A stretch of 55,821 nt of DNA from JANNPJ01 sp035474375 (GTDB taxonomy: Bacteria > Actinomycetota > Actinomycetes > Actinomycetales > Kineosporiaceae): assembly GCA_035474375.1 (NCBI GenBank), contig DATINJ010000390.1, positions 1-55,821 on the forward strand. Reading direction: 5' to 3'. Positions within the stretch are counted from its first letter, which is position 1, and the number at the start of each line of letters is the position of its first letter. Below, in pieces: positions 35,580 through 44,274 of the stretch. Below the pieces are notes generated by a model that saw only the letters and a list, made by a program, of their open reading frames with translations, had not been told where the DNA came from and searched no databases. The translations under genes and the position numbers were made by a program.

Positions 35580-37394
35580 ATGCCGAACATCGATCGGGGC
35601 GAGAGCAAAGGACCGATCAAGGACGTTCAGGACCTCCTGGATGCGGCCTTCCCATTCCATCTGCGGTTGGACGACACCCTCGCGGTGATCAGCTTCGGGC
35701 AGTCGATGTCACGGCTGTGTCCGGGGATCGCCGTCGGGACGCAGCTGTGCGCGCACGTCCAGTCCTTCCCCGGGCGTACCCCGGTGCTGCGCGCGGACCT
35801 GCGGCTCCTGACCGGGCGTGCGGTGATCCTGCAGGCCTGCGCCCTCCAGGTGCGGCTGCGCTGCCAGGTGCTCGAGGGTGCGGACGAGGAGATGCTGCTC
35901 CTGGTCACTCCCTGGCTCGATGGACTGGCCGACCTCGACCGGACCGGTCTCACCCTGGGCGACTTCGCCGCCCACGACCCGACCCCGGACTTCATGTTTG
36001 TCTCCCAGGGCCAACTCACCGCCCTGAATGATGCTCGACGGTTGGCCGAGCGGCTACGTGACCTGGAATCCGAGCGCCGGGCCCAGGCTCTGTACGACCC
36101 GCTCACCGGGGTAGGTAATCGCCGCCGCTTCACCGAGATTCTCGCCGAGGACAATCCCGGCACCTGCCTGGTGATCGTCGACATCGACCACTTCAAGGAG
36201 GTCAACGACACCTTCGGGCACTCGATGGGGGATGCCGTGCTCTGTTCGGTCGCCGAGCGCCTGCAGGGCCTGACCATGGAGCGGGACACGATCGTCCGGC
36301 TGGGCGGCGACGAATTCGCCGTCCTGCTGCATGGCGATGAATCCGCGGAACGCACCGTCACCCTGGCCCACGCCATCGTCGAGGCGATGCGCCAGCCAGT
36401 GTTCTTTGACGGTGCGAATGTCAGTGTCAGTGTCAGCGTCGGTGCCGTGCCGCACGGCGATCCGCGCACCTTGGCGCGCAACGCGGACGTCGCGCTGTAT
36501 ACCGCCAAGCGCAGCGGGCGTGGCCAGGCGGTGATGTTCGACGCCACCCTGCATGAGGCCCTGTTGCACCGGTTCGAGTTGCGTGACCGGCTCGGCCAAG
36601 CTCTCGCCGAGGGGGTCATCACCGTGGCCTATCAGCCGATCGTGGAGCTCCCGACGGGACAGGTGCACGGGTTCGAGGCCTTGGCCCGCTGGACCGACCC
36701 GATCTTCGGCACGGTGCCGCCCGATGTCTTCGTCGCCCTGGCCGAGGAGGCGGGCCTGATTGGTGAATTGGGCATGTGCATCCTGGAGCAGAGCGCTCGG
36801 CAGCACGGTCAGTGGCGGCGCCAGTATCCACTCGCCGATCTCGTCATGTCGGTCAACCTCTCTCCCCGGCAACTCGACGATCCGCATCTGGTCGACCAGG
36901 TCAGTGCGATTCTGACGGCGTACAGCCTGCCACCGCACAGCCTTCAGCTGGAGCTGACCGAGTCGGCGTTCACCTCGCACGGTGACAGCACCGAGCAGCT
37001 GCGAAAGATCCGGGCGCTCGGTTTGCCGCTCGCCATCGACGATTTCGGCTCATCGGAATCCACTATCGCCAGGTTACATACGATTCCGGCCACCACATTG
37101 AAGATTGACCGGGCGTTCCTGAGTGAACTTTCGGACGCACCGGAGCGCTCGGCCCGGTTGTTGCGGGCCGTCGTGGCGATCGCCGAGGCGCTCGGGCTGA
37201 ATACCGTCGCGGAGGGGATCGAGACCGAGCGAGACCTCGCGGTGGTGATCGCGGCCGGCTGTACGTTCGGCCAGGGATACCTGTATTCACGGCCGATGGA
37301 TGCAGCCGATGCGGAGGCCTATCTCGCCAAGGAGGTGGGCCCGAAGGCAGTCCCGCACCCGCGAGGCGCTTCGGCTGACCCTGCGCGCAGATAG
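35580..37394 (+). CDS. HNOBA-GGDEF-EAL c-di-GMP enzyme paired with H-NOX
   Basis: The 604-residue soluble protein begins with an H-NOX-associated (HNOBA) domain (about 18-150: FPFHLRLDDTLAVISFGQSM and the RLCPGI-type loop), then a short coiled coil, a GGDEF domain with intact RLGGDEFAV and VDIDHFKEVND (about 170-330), and an EAL domain (about 345-585) with FEALARW, VNLSPRQL, ELTES, DDFGSS, KIDRAF and AEGIE. Both catalytic sets look complete, so it could make and degrade c-di-GMP. No RxxD inhibitory site precedes GGDEF. The H-NOX partner should bind the HNOBA part and set the balance between the two activities. Confidence 0.92.
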   Translation: MPNIDRGESKGPIKDVQDLLDAAFPFHLRLDDTLAVISFGQSMSRLCPGIAVGTQLCAHVQSFPGRTPVLRADLRLLTGRAVILQACALQVRLRCQVLEGADEEMLLLVTPWLDGLADLDRTGLTLGDFAAHDPTPDFMFVSQGQLTALNDARRLAERLRDLESERRAQALYDPLTGVGNRRRFTEILAEDNPGTCLVIVDIDHFKEVNDTFGHSMGDAVLCSVAERLQGLTMERDTIVRLGGDEFAVLLHGDESAERTVTLAHAIVEAMRQPVFFDGANVSVSVSVGAVPHGDPRTLARNADVALYTAKRSGRGQAVMFDATLHEALLHRFELRDRLGQALAEGVITVAYQPIVELPTGQVHGFEALARWTDPIFGTVPPDVFVALAEEAGLIGELGMCILEQSARQHGQWRRQYPLADLVMSVNLSPRQLDDPHLVDQVSAILTAYSLPPHSLQLELTESAFTSHGDSTEQLRKIRALGLPLAIDDFGSSESTIARLHTIPATTLKIDRAFLSELSDAPERSARLLRAVVAIAEALGLNTVAEGIETERDLAVVIAAGCTFGQGYLYSRPMDAADAEAYLAKEVGPKAVPHPRGASADPARR

Positions 37395-37445
37395 GCCGTT
37401 GGGCACTACGAGTGATCATTCGATCGCCGTATGGAGTTTCCCCCG

Positions 37446-39794
37446 GTGAATGACGCACTCTGGAACCCAACTGATCCGGGCACGGGCAGGCCCACGAGTG
37501 CGGGAACGGGAGCTACAGCGATGACTGACACTGCTCAGCCTGCGTTGCACATGCCCGGACCTGCCGGAACTGATCGGCCGCAGCTGCAGCTCATCGGCGC
37601 AGCGCCGGCCGGCCTCACCCGCTGGCCCTTCGCCAACCTGGCGCTACGTCTTCGCCTCTTGTTCGGGCTGCTCGGGCTGATGGCCGTCGGCATCGTCGTC
37701 TATCTGCTGGTCCCGCTGCCCGATGGCGTGCACCAAGGGCTCTACCAGGTGATCGCCACCACCGGGGTGATTGTCGGCTTCCTTGGTCTGAAGTGGCATC
37801 ATCCGGCGCGGCGACGCGGCTGGTTTCTGGTGCTGGTCGGATACGGGGTCTGGGCGGCCGGGGACCTGATGTGGACGATCGAGAGTCACTGGATGCCGGA
37901 CCGGTATCCAGCTCCCTCGGACAGCCTCTACCTGAGTGCATATCTAGCCCTCGGGGCCGGCACCCTGGTGCTGGTGCGCACCCGCCGAGCGGGCCGCGAC
38001 ACGGCCGCTGTGCTGGATGCCTCGATCATCACCGCCGGTGCTGGGGTGCTGGTCGCGGTGTTCCTGATCGCCCCCCTGACGCAGGATTCCTCGCTGAGCC
38101 TGGCCGGGAAGATCACCAGTTCGGCGTACCCGCTGGGGGACCTGTTCCTGCTGGGCGTGATCGCCCGAATCTACGCTGCACCCGGGGCCAAAACGATGGC
38201 TTACCGCCTGCTCACCGGCTCGCTGGTGGCCACTCTGGCGGCGGACGCGGCGTGGAATCTGGCGGTCGGAATCACCGGCCACCCAATCTCCTCCGACTGG
38301 ATCGACGTGGGCTGGCTGGCCGGATACCTCTTGATCGGAGCGGCGGCCTGTGTGCCTTCGATGACCACGCTCGCCGAGCCGGCTCCGAACAAGGCGGAGA
38401 CTGCTCCTTCGGTCCGACGGTTGCTGGCTCTCGGCGGTGGCCTGGCTCTGCCCGGGGTCGCCCTGCTTCTCGACGGAGCGACCGGCGGTGGCGTGCTGTG
38501 GCCGGTGATCGGCATCGGATCGTTGCTGCTGTCGGTCCTGGTCCTGCTGCGCATGATTGGACTGCTGCACGTGGTCCAGATTCAGGCGGTTCGGCTCGCG
38601 GCGCTGGCCCGCTCGGACGCCCTGACCGGCGCGCCTAACCGCCGTACCTGGGATCATGAGCTCTCCCGGGCCTGCATGTTGAGTAGAGAACATCAGACCA
38701 GCCTGGCCGTCGCGATCCTGGACCTGGACCGTTTCAAAAGCTACAACGACACTCGCGGACACCAAGCCGGTGACCGACTGCTCCGCGAGGCGGTTGCCGC
38801 CTGGACTGAACTCCTTCCCCCCGACGCGATGTTGGCTCGCTACGGGGGCGAGGAATTCGCCGTCCTGTTCCCCGGATTCAACGTCCAGACCGCCGCGGAC
38901 GCCTTGGGATACCTGCGCGCGGTGACCCCCGACGGTCAGACCTTCTCCGCTGGGATCGCTCTCTGGGACCCCGCGACCGATCCGTCGACCGCGATCGCCG
39001 CCGCTGACGAGGCCCTGTACGCCGCCAAACGCGGTGGCCGGGACCGGATCGTCGTCCACGGACACAGCGATCTGACTCCGCAGGCAAACCCGTTGCCGAC
39101 GTTGACGATGGTGATCCAGCCGATCGTCGACATCACCACCTTCACGGTCACCGCTCATGAGGCACTGGCCCGCTTCAGCGGCCCGGACGGCGTCCGCGAC
39201 GTGCAGGAAGTGTTCCGTCGCACCTACACCGGCGGCGACGGAGACTTGCTCGAACTGGCCGCCGTCCGGGCGGCTCTGGCCCTCGAAGGTCGCCCGGAGG
39301 GGCAGGACCTGTTCGTCAACGTGACGCCCAGGGCGCTGACCTCCGGGCGCTTCCTGGCCGGGCTGCCGACCCGGTTGACCGGGATCGTCTTCGAACTCAG
39401 CGAGAGTTCTGACGATGTCGACCTGGTGACGATTTCCACCGCGGTCGCGCGACTGCGGGCGGCGGGAGCGCGGATCGCTCTCGACGACGTCGGTGCCGGC
39501 GCCGGCGCACAGGAATTCGCCCGGATGGCCGCGCTCCGGCCGGACATCATCAAGATCGACCGCTCATTGGTCCAAGGCTGCGCGGAGGACGCCGGCCGCA
39601 CCGCCGTGCTTCGCGCACTCGTCTCCTACGCTCGGGATCTCGGCCTGGCCACCTGCGCCGAGGGAGTCGAGGACATCGACGATCTGCGGCATCTGACCAC
39701 CCTCGGAATCACCCATGTTCAGGGATACCTGCTGGCCAGAGCGGGCAGCAACTGGCATCGGCAGATCACCCCGGCGGTCGTCGTCAGTCCGTGA
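37446..39794 (+). CDS. Membrane-bound GGDEF-EAL protein
   Basis: About 782 residues. The N-terminal 320 residues contain nine or ten hydrophobic helices, perhaps a small-ligand or membrane-state sensor. A GGDEF domain follows with AILDLDRFKSYND and RYGGEEFAV (active form), then an EAL domain with HEALARF, FVNVTPRAL, FELSESSD, ALDDVGAG, IKIDRSLV and CAEGVED. The EAL part is divergent, with a short N-terminal half, but the key acidic residues remain. No RxxD site is seen. Starts at 37446 (GTG, GGAG 9 nt upstream), 37431 and 37521 (ATG, GGGAG 8 nt upstream) are all possible. It lies 51 bp after the H-NOX-linked enzyme and may share its transcript. Confidence 0.88.
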   Translation: MNDALWNPTDPGTGRPTSAGTGATAMTDTAQPALHMPGPAGTDRPQLQLIGAAPAGLTRWPFANLALRLRLLFGLLGLMAVGIVVYLLVPLPDGVHQGLYQVIATTGVIVGFLGLKWHHPARRRGWFLVLVGYGVWAAGDLMWTIESHWMPDRYPAPSDSLYLSAYLALGAGTLVLVRTRRAGRDTAAVLDASIITAGAGVLVAVFLIAPLTQDSSLSLAGKITSSAYPLGDLFLLGVIARIYAAPGAKTMAYRLLTGSLVATLAADAAWNLAVGITGHPISSDWIDVGWLAGYLLIGAAACVPSMTTLAEPAPNKAETAPSVRRLLALGGGLALPGVALLLDGATGGGVLWPVIGIGSLLLSVLVLLRMIGLLHVVQIQAVRLAALARSDALTGAPNRRTWDHELSRACMLSREHQTSLAVAILDLDRFKSYNDTRGHQAGDRLLREAVAAWTELLPPDAMLARYGGEEFAVLFPGFNVQTAADALGYLRAVTPDGQTFSAGIALWDPATDPSTAIAAADEALYAAKRGGRDRIVVHGHSDLTPQANPLPTLTMVIQPIVDITTFTVTAHEALARFSGPDGVRDVQEVFRRTYTGGDGDLLELAAVRAALALEGRPEGQDLFVNVTPRALTSGRFLAGLPTRLTGIVFELSESSDDVDLVTISTAVARLRAAGARIALDDVGAGAGAQEFARMAALRPDIIKIDRSLVQGCAEDAGRTAVLRALVSYARDLGLATCAEGVEDIDDLRHLTTLGITHVQGYLLARAGSNWHRQITPAVVVSP

Positions 39795-39835
39795 ATCCAG
39801 TTCCGCCGCCAGGGTGATCACCTGATCGCGTCCAG

Positions 39836-41857
39836 TTAGACGCGCGGTCGCCCGTCCTTACGGCGGACCTGAATCACGGACGGGCGTGGCTGGCCAGTGC
39901 CGTCGTAGGGGAACGTCGAGGCCGGTGCTGCGGCGCTCGCGCCGGTGACATCGCCGGGGTGCTGAACGGCGACCAGCACGGTGTAGCCATCCTCGCTGAT
40001 CACCGGACCGCAGGTCTCGGCACCGGTCGGCACGCTGAGGAACTGCTGGACGTGACCGCGTTCCGGGCCGCTGACCGGAACGGCGTGCAGCGCGTCGTTG
40101 AGGCCCATCTCGTACTGACCGTCGGTGGCGATCCACAGGTTGCCCGCTCGGTCGAAGGCGACGTTGTCCGGGGAGGAAATCGGTGAGACCTTCGTCTTGT
40201 CGTAGCCGGAGAAGTAGGTGCTCGGGTCCTCCGGGTTGCCGCAGACCAGCACGATGACCCAGTCGAAGGTCAGGGCCGCCGCGTCGTTGTCGGTTTCGGT
40301 GATCTCGATGACGTGCCCGAACTTGTTCGCCGGGCGCGGGTTGGCGGCATCGACCTGGGCGGGCGTGCGATTGACGTTGTTGGTACAGGCCATATAGACC
40401 TTGCCGGTCACCGGGTTGGGCTGGACGTCTTCGGGGCGGTCCATCTTGGTCGCCGAGACCTTGTCGGCGGCCAGGCGAGTGAAGACCAGGACCTGCTCGA
40501 CGTTCATCCCGGGCACCTTCGAGACGCCGTTCTCGATCAAGGGGAGCCAGACCCCGGTGCCGTCGTACTCAGGAGAGGGCGTGCCTTCGAACCGCGCGAC
40601 GTACAGGTCACCCTCGGCCAGCAGGGACATGTTGTGGCGCTTGGCCCGACGTGACTTGCCTTTCTGGTAGCGATCTTTCGAGATGAACTTGTAGAGGTAG
40701 TCGAACCGCTCGTCGTCCCCGCTGTAGGCCGCGGCCCGCCCGTCGTGGGCGATCCGGATCGTCGCGGCCTCGTGCTTGAACCGGCCCAGGGAGGTGTGCT
40801 TGCGCGGGGTGGACTTGGGGTCGTCGGGGTCGATCTCGACGACCCAGCCGAACCGGTGCGGTTCGTTGGGCTCCACGCCGGTGTCGAACCGTTCGTCGGC
40901 GCGGTACCAGTCCCGGCCGGCACTTCCGGTGAGGACGCCGTAACGCTGGTAACCGGCGGCGATCTCGGCGTCGGTGGGAGCAGCGGCTACCCGGAAGTAC
41001 TGGTTGAAGTTCTCCTCGCCGGACAGGATCGTCCCCCACGGGGTGACACTGCCGGAGCAGTTGTTCAAGGTGCCGAGTACCTTCGTGCCGCTCGGGTCGG
41101 CCGACGTCTTCAGATAGCGCGAACCTGCCGCCGGGCCGGTGACCTTGAACGGTGTCTTCGTGGTGAATCGCCGGTTCTTCCGACCTTTGGGGTCGTACGC
41201 CCAGGGTTTGGAGACCGAGCGGCGGGACACCTCGACGACCGACAGACCATGCGCGGCCATTGAGATCCGCAGTTGCTCGACGCTGGCGGCGGCGTCGTTC
41301 ACCCACCCCCGAAACATCAGGGCCTCGTTGGTGTACTCGTGATTGCAGAACAGGACGCCGTCCCGAGACGAAGCCTGGATCAGCGCGGTGAAGTCGTTGT
41401 TGTACCCGAACTGCAGGGCTTGTGCCGCCGACGTTTGGTTCTCGAAGTCGAACGGGGGCGCGCCCTTGAGGACCGGGTCACCCCACCTGATCAGGGTGGA
41501 CCAGGTGAACCCGGCGGGGACAGACACCGCGTCCACGGTGACCGGGTCCGGCGCGATCGGAGTGAATCCGAGGCCGTTGCCCTTGGCTGTTGTCGAAGCC
41601 GCCGCACCCTTCGTGGCCGCTCTGGCGGACGAGGGTTCCACCAGTGTCGCCGCACCCAGGCCGACCACACCGGCAGCGCCGGCGAGCAGTGTCCGCCGGG
41701 AGAGCGAGGTGGCGATCACGTCGCCCAGGTACTCGTTGTCGCTGGTATTCGGCACTGGCTGGGCGCATGCGTCGCCACATCGGTAATGGCAGACCGTCGC
41801 GCTACGACCGCCGGCGTGCGGCAGGAGGGGCAGCAGGCGGTGCGGTGATGCGCTCAT
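39836..41857 (-). CDS. PhoX-family (DUF839) secreted phosphatase
   Basis: The 673-residue precursor carries a long N-region CHYRCGDACAQPVPNTSDNEY, then the Tat signal SLSRRTLLAGAAG. The mature part has PhoX segments: FCNHEYTNEALM, LNNCSGSVTPWGTILSGEENF, ERFDYLYKFIS, DRPEDVQPNPVTGKVYMACTNN, SSPDNVAFDRAGNLWIATDG and CGPVISEDGYTVLVAVQHPG, with the Glu and Asn residues that hold the Ca-Fe cofactor. It should release phosphate from organic esters outside the cell after folding in the cytoplasm. AGGAG lies 5 nt before the ATG. I could not find a clear PHO box upstream. Confidence 0.93.
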   Translation of the reverse strand: MSASPHRLLPLLPHAGGRSATVCHYRCGDACAQPVPNTSDNEYLGDVIATSLSRRTLLAGAAGVVGLGAATLVEPSSARAATKGAAASTTAKGNGLGFTPIAPDPVTVDAVSVPAGFTWSTLIRWGDPVLKGAPPFDFENQTSAAQALQFGYNNDFTALIQASSRDGVLFCNHEYTNEALMFRGWVNDAAASVEQLRISMAAHGLSVVEVSRRSVSKPWAYDPKGRKNRRFTTKTPFKVTGPAAGSRYLKTSADPSGTKVLGTLNNCSGSVTPWGTILSGEENFNQYFRVAAAPTDAEIAAGYQRYGVLTGSAGRDWYRADERFDTGVEPNEPHRFGWVVEIDPDDPKSTPRKHTSLGRFKHEAATIRIAHDGRAAAYSGDDERFDYLYKFISKDRYQKGKSRRAKRHNMSLLAEGDLYVARFEGTPSPEYDGTGVWLPLIENGVSKVPGMNVEQVLVFTRLAADKVSATKMDRPEDVQPNPVTGKVYMACTNNVNRTPAQVDAANPRPANKFGHVIEITETDNDAAALTFDWVIVLVCGNPEDPSTYFSGYDKTKVSPISSPDNVAFDRAGNLWIATDGQYEMGLNDALHAVPVSGPERGHVQQFLSVPTGAETCGPVISEDGYTVLVAVQHPGDVTGASAAAPASTFPYDGTGQPRPSVIQVRRKDGRPRV

Positions 41858-42077
41858 CAGAACTCCTGAGGAAGGCTAGGAAGTTGATGCCCCTGACGCT
41901 AACCCGACTGTTCCTTTGAATCCACCATAAAAGGGCGAATCATTTTTAACTGGCAACTATCGGCCGCTGGCGTCCTGGTGCGCGGTACCCGCTGTGGATC
42001 ACGGTCTCTCGCCTGCGGACCAGTTGGTAACCGGCTAGCCTGCCGATCGGACCCATCGTCTCGCGAAGGAGCATCTG

Positions 42078-42485
42078 ATGGCCACTCTCCTCAATCCGTA
42101 CATCAGCTTCACTGACAATGCGCGTCAAGCAATGGAGTTCTACCAAGGTGTGTTCGGCGGCGAGTTGAAACTGAACACCTTCGGGGAGTTCGGACAACCA
42201 GACTCCCCGGACGCCAACAAGATCATGCACGGAATGCTGGTGACCGATGGCGGGCTCACCCTGATGGGCGCCGACACGCCGACCGGGATGAAGCACAACC
42301 CCGGCGACAACATCTCGGTCAGTCTCAGCGGGGACGACGCCGCCGAATTGCGTGGCTACTGGGACAAGCTCGCCGCCAACGGCACCATCGCGGTCCCCTT
42401 GGAGAAGCAGATGTGGGGCGACGAATTCGGCATGTGCACCGATGCATTCGGCATCAACTGGATGGTCAACATCACCCAGGCCTGA
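42078..42485 (+). CDS. VOC-family protein (PhnB-like)
   Basis: The 135-residue protein starts LLNPYISFTDNARQAMEFYQGVFGGELKLNTFGEFG and ends MWGDEFGMCTDAFGINWMVNI, the PhnB/DUF3298-like branch of the vicinal oxygen chelate fold. Most of these bind a divalent metal and small ligand as dimers; the reaction is unknown. AAGGAG lies 7 nt before the ATG. Confidence 0.9.
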   Translation: MATLLNPYISFTDNARQAMEFYQGVFGGELKLNTFGEFGQPDSPDANKIMHGMLVTDGGLTLMGADTPTGMKHNPGDNISVSLSGDDAAELRGYWDKLAANGTIAVPLEKQMWGDEFGMCTDAFGINWMVNITQA

Positions 42486-42492
42486 GCCGTAG

Positions 42493-42532
42493 CACTGGTC
42501 CCGTGGCGCTTCATGGCGACACGGGACCAGTG
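42493..42532. terminator. Bidirectional terminator hairpin
   Basis: CACTGGTCCCGTG pairs perfectly with CACGGGACCAGTG over a 14-nt loop. It fills the 53-bp gap between the convergent VOC and lamin-tail genes and should stop transcription from both sides. Confidence 0.85.
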
Positions 42533-42538
42533 TCGTTC

Positions 42539-43000
42539 TCAGCAGACCTTGGTGCTGCCCGGGTCGCTGGTCTCCCAGGAACAGGTGTCGCCGCCCCTAC
42601 CCCGGGTGTTGCGCAGGTAGGCGGTGTCGGAGGTGTTGTTCCAGACGTAGTAGCCGCGATCCTGGTACTTGTTTTTGGCTGTGTCGTCGCCCCGACCGGT
42701 GCGCACCTTGAGCGTCGCACCGGCCTTGATCGTTGTCTCTCCGAACGTGTACCGGTGACTGCTTTCGTCCACGATCGTCCAGCCGGTCAGCGACCGATCC
42801 ACGGTGTCGGTGTTCTTGATGACCACGAACTCGTCGTTCAGCTTGGGGTTCGTGACCGGGGCGTCGCTGCCCGCGCTGTCGAACCTCACCTTCACGATAT
42901 GGATCTTGCTCGCGGCTGATGCCGGTGCCGCAATCGCGGCCGTGCTGGCGATCAGGCTGAGGGTAGCGAGCAGGGTGATCGAGAGTTTCTTGATTCGCAT
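42539..43000 (-). CDS. Secreted lamin-tail-domain protein
   Basis: The 153-residue precursor has a signal peptide (MRIKKLSITLLATLSLIAS, cleavage after ASAA). The mature part is a single lamin-tail (LTD) beta-sandwich: DEFVVIKNTDTVDRSLTGWTI, HRYTFGETTIKAGATLKVRTG, YVWNNTSDTAYLRN, and a disulfide-capable pair of Cys in TCSW and TKVC. Such domains occur in secreted nucleases and stand-alone proteins; no catalytic site is present. The frame to 43111 is an unneeded extension. Confidence 0.85.
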   Translation of the reverse strand: MRIKKLSITLLATLSLIASTAAIAAPASAASKIHIVKVRFDSAGSDAPVTNPKLNDEFVVIKNTDTVDRSLTGWTIVDESSHRYTFGETTIKAGATLKVRTGRGDDTAKNKYQDRGYYVWNNTSDTAYLRNTRGRGGDTCSWETSDPGSTKVC

Positions 43001-43094
43001 GCCCCGGACGCTACGGGGCAGTAACGCCGCAGGTGGGCGAAATCGGATCATCCTTTCGGCTGGTACGGGCGGTCGCCGCAACCACCGTGGGTCC

Positions 43095-43122
43095 GTTCGC
43101 TGCGCGAACACTCGGGTAAACT
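43095..43122 (+). promoter_or_regulatory. IclR-type operator overlapping the pcaR promoter
   Basis: GTTCGCTGCGCGAAC (43095-43109) is a palindrome with 6-bp arms and a 3-bp centre. TAAACT at 43117-43122 fits a -10 box, which places the palindrome over the -35 and spacer region, so binding should repress. The same GTTCGC/GCGAAC arms, also followed by ACTC on one side, occur in front of pcaF. Confidence 0.65.
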
Positions 43123-43149
43123 GACCTCAGTCCCAACCTGAGGAGTTCG

Positions 43150-43974
43150 ATGCAGGACGACGTTCAGGACGGCGCATCGCCCGACGTCCCGGGAACGCTC
43201 AAGCGGGTCGAGTCGGTGCAGTCGATGGCTCGCGGGCTGGCGGTGATCAAGGCGTTCAACGGCGCCCGGCCCCGGATGACGCTCTCCGAAGTGGCTCGGC
43301 AGACGGATCTGACCCGTGCCACCGCTCGGCGATTCCTGCACACCCTGGTCACCCTCGGCTACACCGACACCGACGGTCGCGAGTTCTGGTTGCGGCCCAA
43401 GGTTCTCGAGCTTGGCTATGCCTACCTTTCCAGCCTCTCCCTCCCGGACGTCGCGGCGCCGCACCTGAAGTCGCTCGCCGACCAGGTGAATGAGTCAGCG
43501 TCGGTCTCCGTGCTCGACGGCACCGACATCGTCTACGTGGCCCGGGTGCCCACCCGCCGGATCATGGCGGTATCGATCAGCGTCGGCACCCGGTTTCCAG
43601 CCTTCGCCACGTCTATGGGTCGGGTGCTGCTCGCTGCCTTGTCCGCCTCAGAGGCGGCCGAGCTGATTGCGGCCAGTGACCTGAAACCCCTGACCAGAAA
43701 CACGATAACCAGCGCCGAGGCACTGCTTGCGGAGCTCGATCGAATTCGGCAGCAGGGGTGGGCGCTGGTCGATCAGGAGCTAGAGGTAGGCCTGCGGTCG
43801 ATTGCGGTACCGATCCGCGACTCGCACGCCAGCGTGGTGGCCGCGATGAACGTATCGGTCAGCGTCGGCCACGACTCGGTGGAGCAGTCCGAGCAGCGGC
43901 TGTTGCCGCCGCTGCTCGCGGTGGCCGGGGCGCTGGAGCACGACCTGGCAGCAAAACTGCACAACGGCAGTTAG
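43150..43974 (+). CDS. pcaR: IclR-family regulator of the beta-ketoadipate pathway
   Basis: The 274-residue regulator has an N-terminal winged helix (VQSMARGLAVIKAFN, MTLSEVARQTDLTRATARRFLHTLVTLGY) and a C-terminal IclR effector domain (VLDGTDIVYVARVPTRRIMAVSISVGTRFPAFATSMGRVLLA). The sequence is of the PcaR/PcaU/PobR group, which sense beta-ketoadipate or protocatechuate. AGGAG lies 5 nt before the ATG. pcaJ, pcaI and pcaF lie just downstream on the opposite strand, ending toward it, and shared operators at 43095 and 46843 point to autoregulation and control of pcaFIJ. Confidence 0.9.
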   Translation: MQDDVQDGASPDVPGTLKRVESVQSMARGLAVIKAFNGARPRMTLSEVARQTDLTRATARRFLHTLVTLGYTDTDGREFWLRPKVLELGYAYLSSLSLPDVAAPHLKSLADQVNESASVSVLDGTDIVYVARVPTRRIMAVSISVGTRFPAFATSMGRVLLAALSASEAAELIAASDLKPLTRNTITSAEALLAELDRIRQQGWALVDQELEVGLRSIAVPIRDSHASVVAAMNVSVSVGHDSVEQSEQRLLPPLLAVAGALEHDLAAKLHNGS

Positions 43975-43986
43975 CCCCAAACCATG

Positions 43987-44240
43987 CCGTGATCATGCAC
44001 GGTTACCCGTCTATGGCTCGTGATCATGCACGGTTGCTCACCTCAAGGCGGGTATCCGTGCATGATCACGGCAATGCCGGTGAGTTAAGCCACCGCGGGA
44101 CCCCTGACCGACAGCCGTGATCATGCACGCTTGCTCGTCAGGCCAGGGCAATCGTGCATGATCACGGGTCGAAGAGACGCAGATACGACCTCAGACAACC
44201 TCACCCAGCGCTTAACTCACCGGCATTGATGATCACGGGG
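43987..44240. repeat. Cluster of CCGTGATCATGCACGG repeats and a 157-bp MITE-like element
   Basis: The intergenic region 43975-44274 has no gene. It holds five cores of the same family as the left-edge array, in mixed orientation, at about 43987, 44019, 44056 (inverted), 44115 and 44153 (inverted). A sixth partial core is near 44227. A separate perfect 19-bp inverted repeat, CAATGCCGGTGAGTTAAGC at 44072-44090 and its complement at 44210-44228, brackets two of them and delimits a 157-bp unit like a miniature inverted-repeat element. Paired cores can also form hairpins, so the region may end transcription of the convergent pcaR and pcaFIJ genes. Confidence 0.85.
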
Positions 44241-44274
44241 AGGTTGCGGGGGCGAGGTTGGGGGTGGGTCAGGA

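Noticed and set aside
36300..36320. Degenerate GGDEF (receptor-only) assignment
   Set aside because: The motif RLGGDEF is intact, so the cyclase is probably active.
41858..42077. PHO box upstream of the PhoX gene
   Set aside because: I found no convincing direct repeat of the GTTCACC type.
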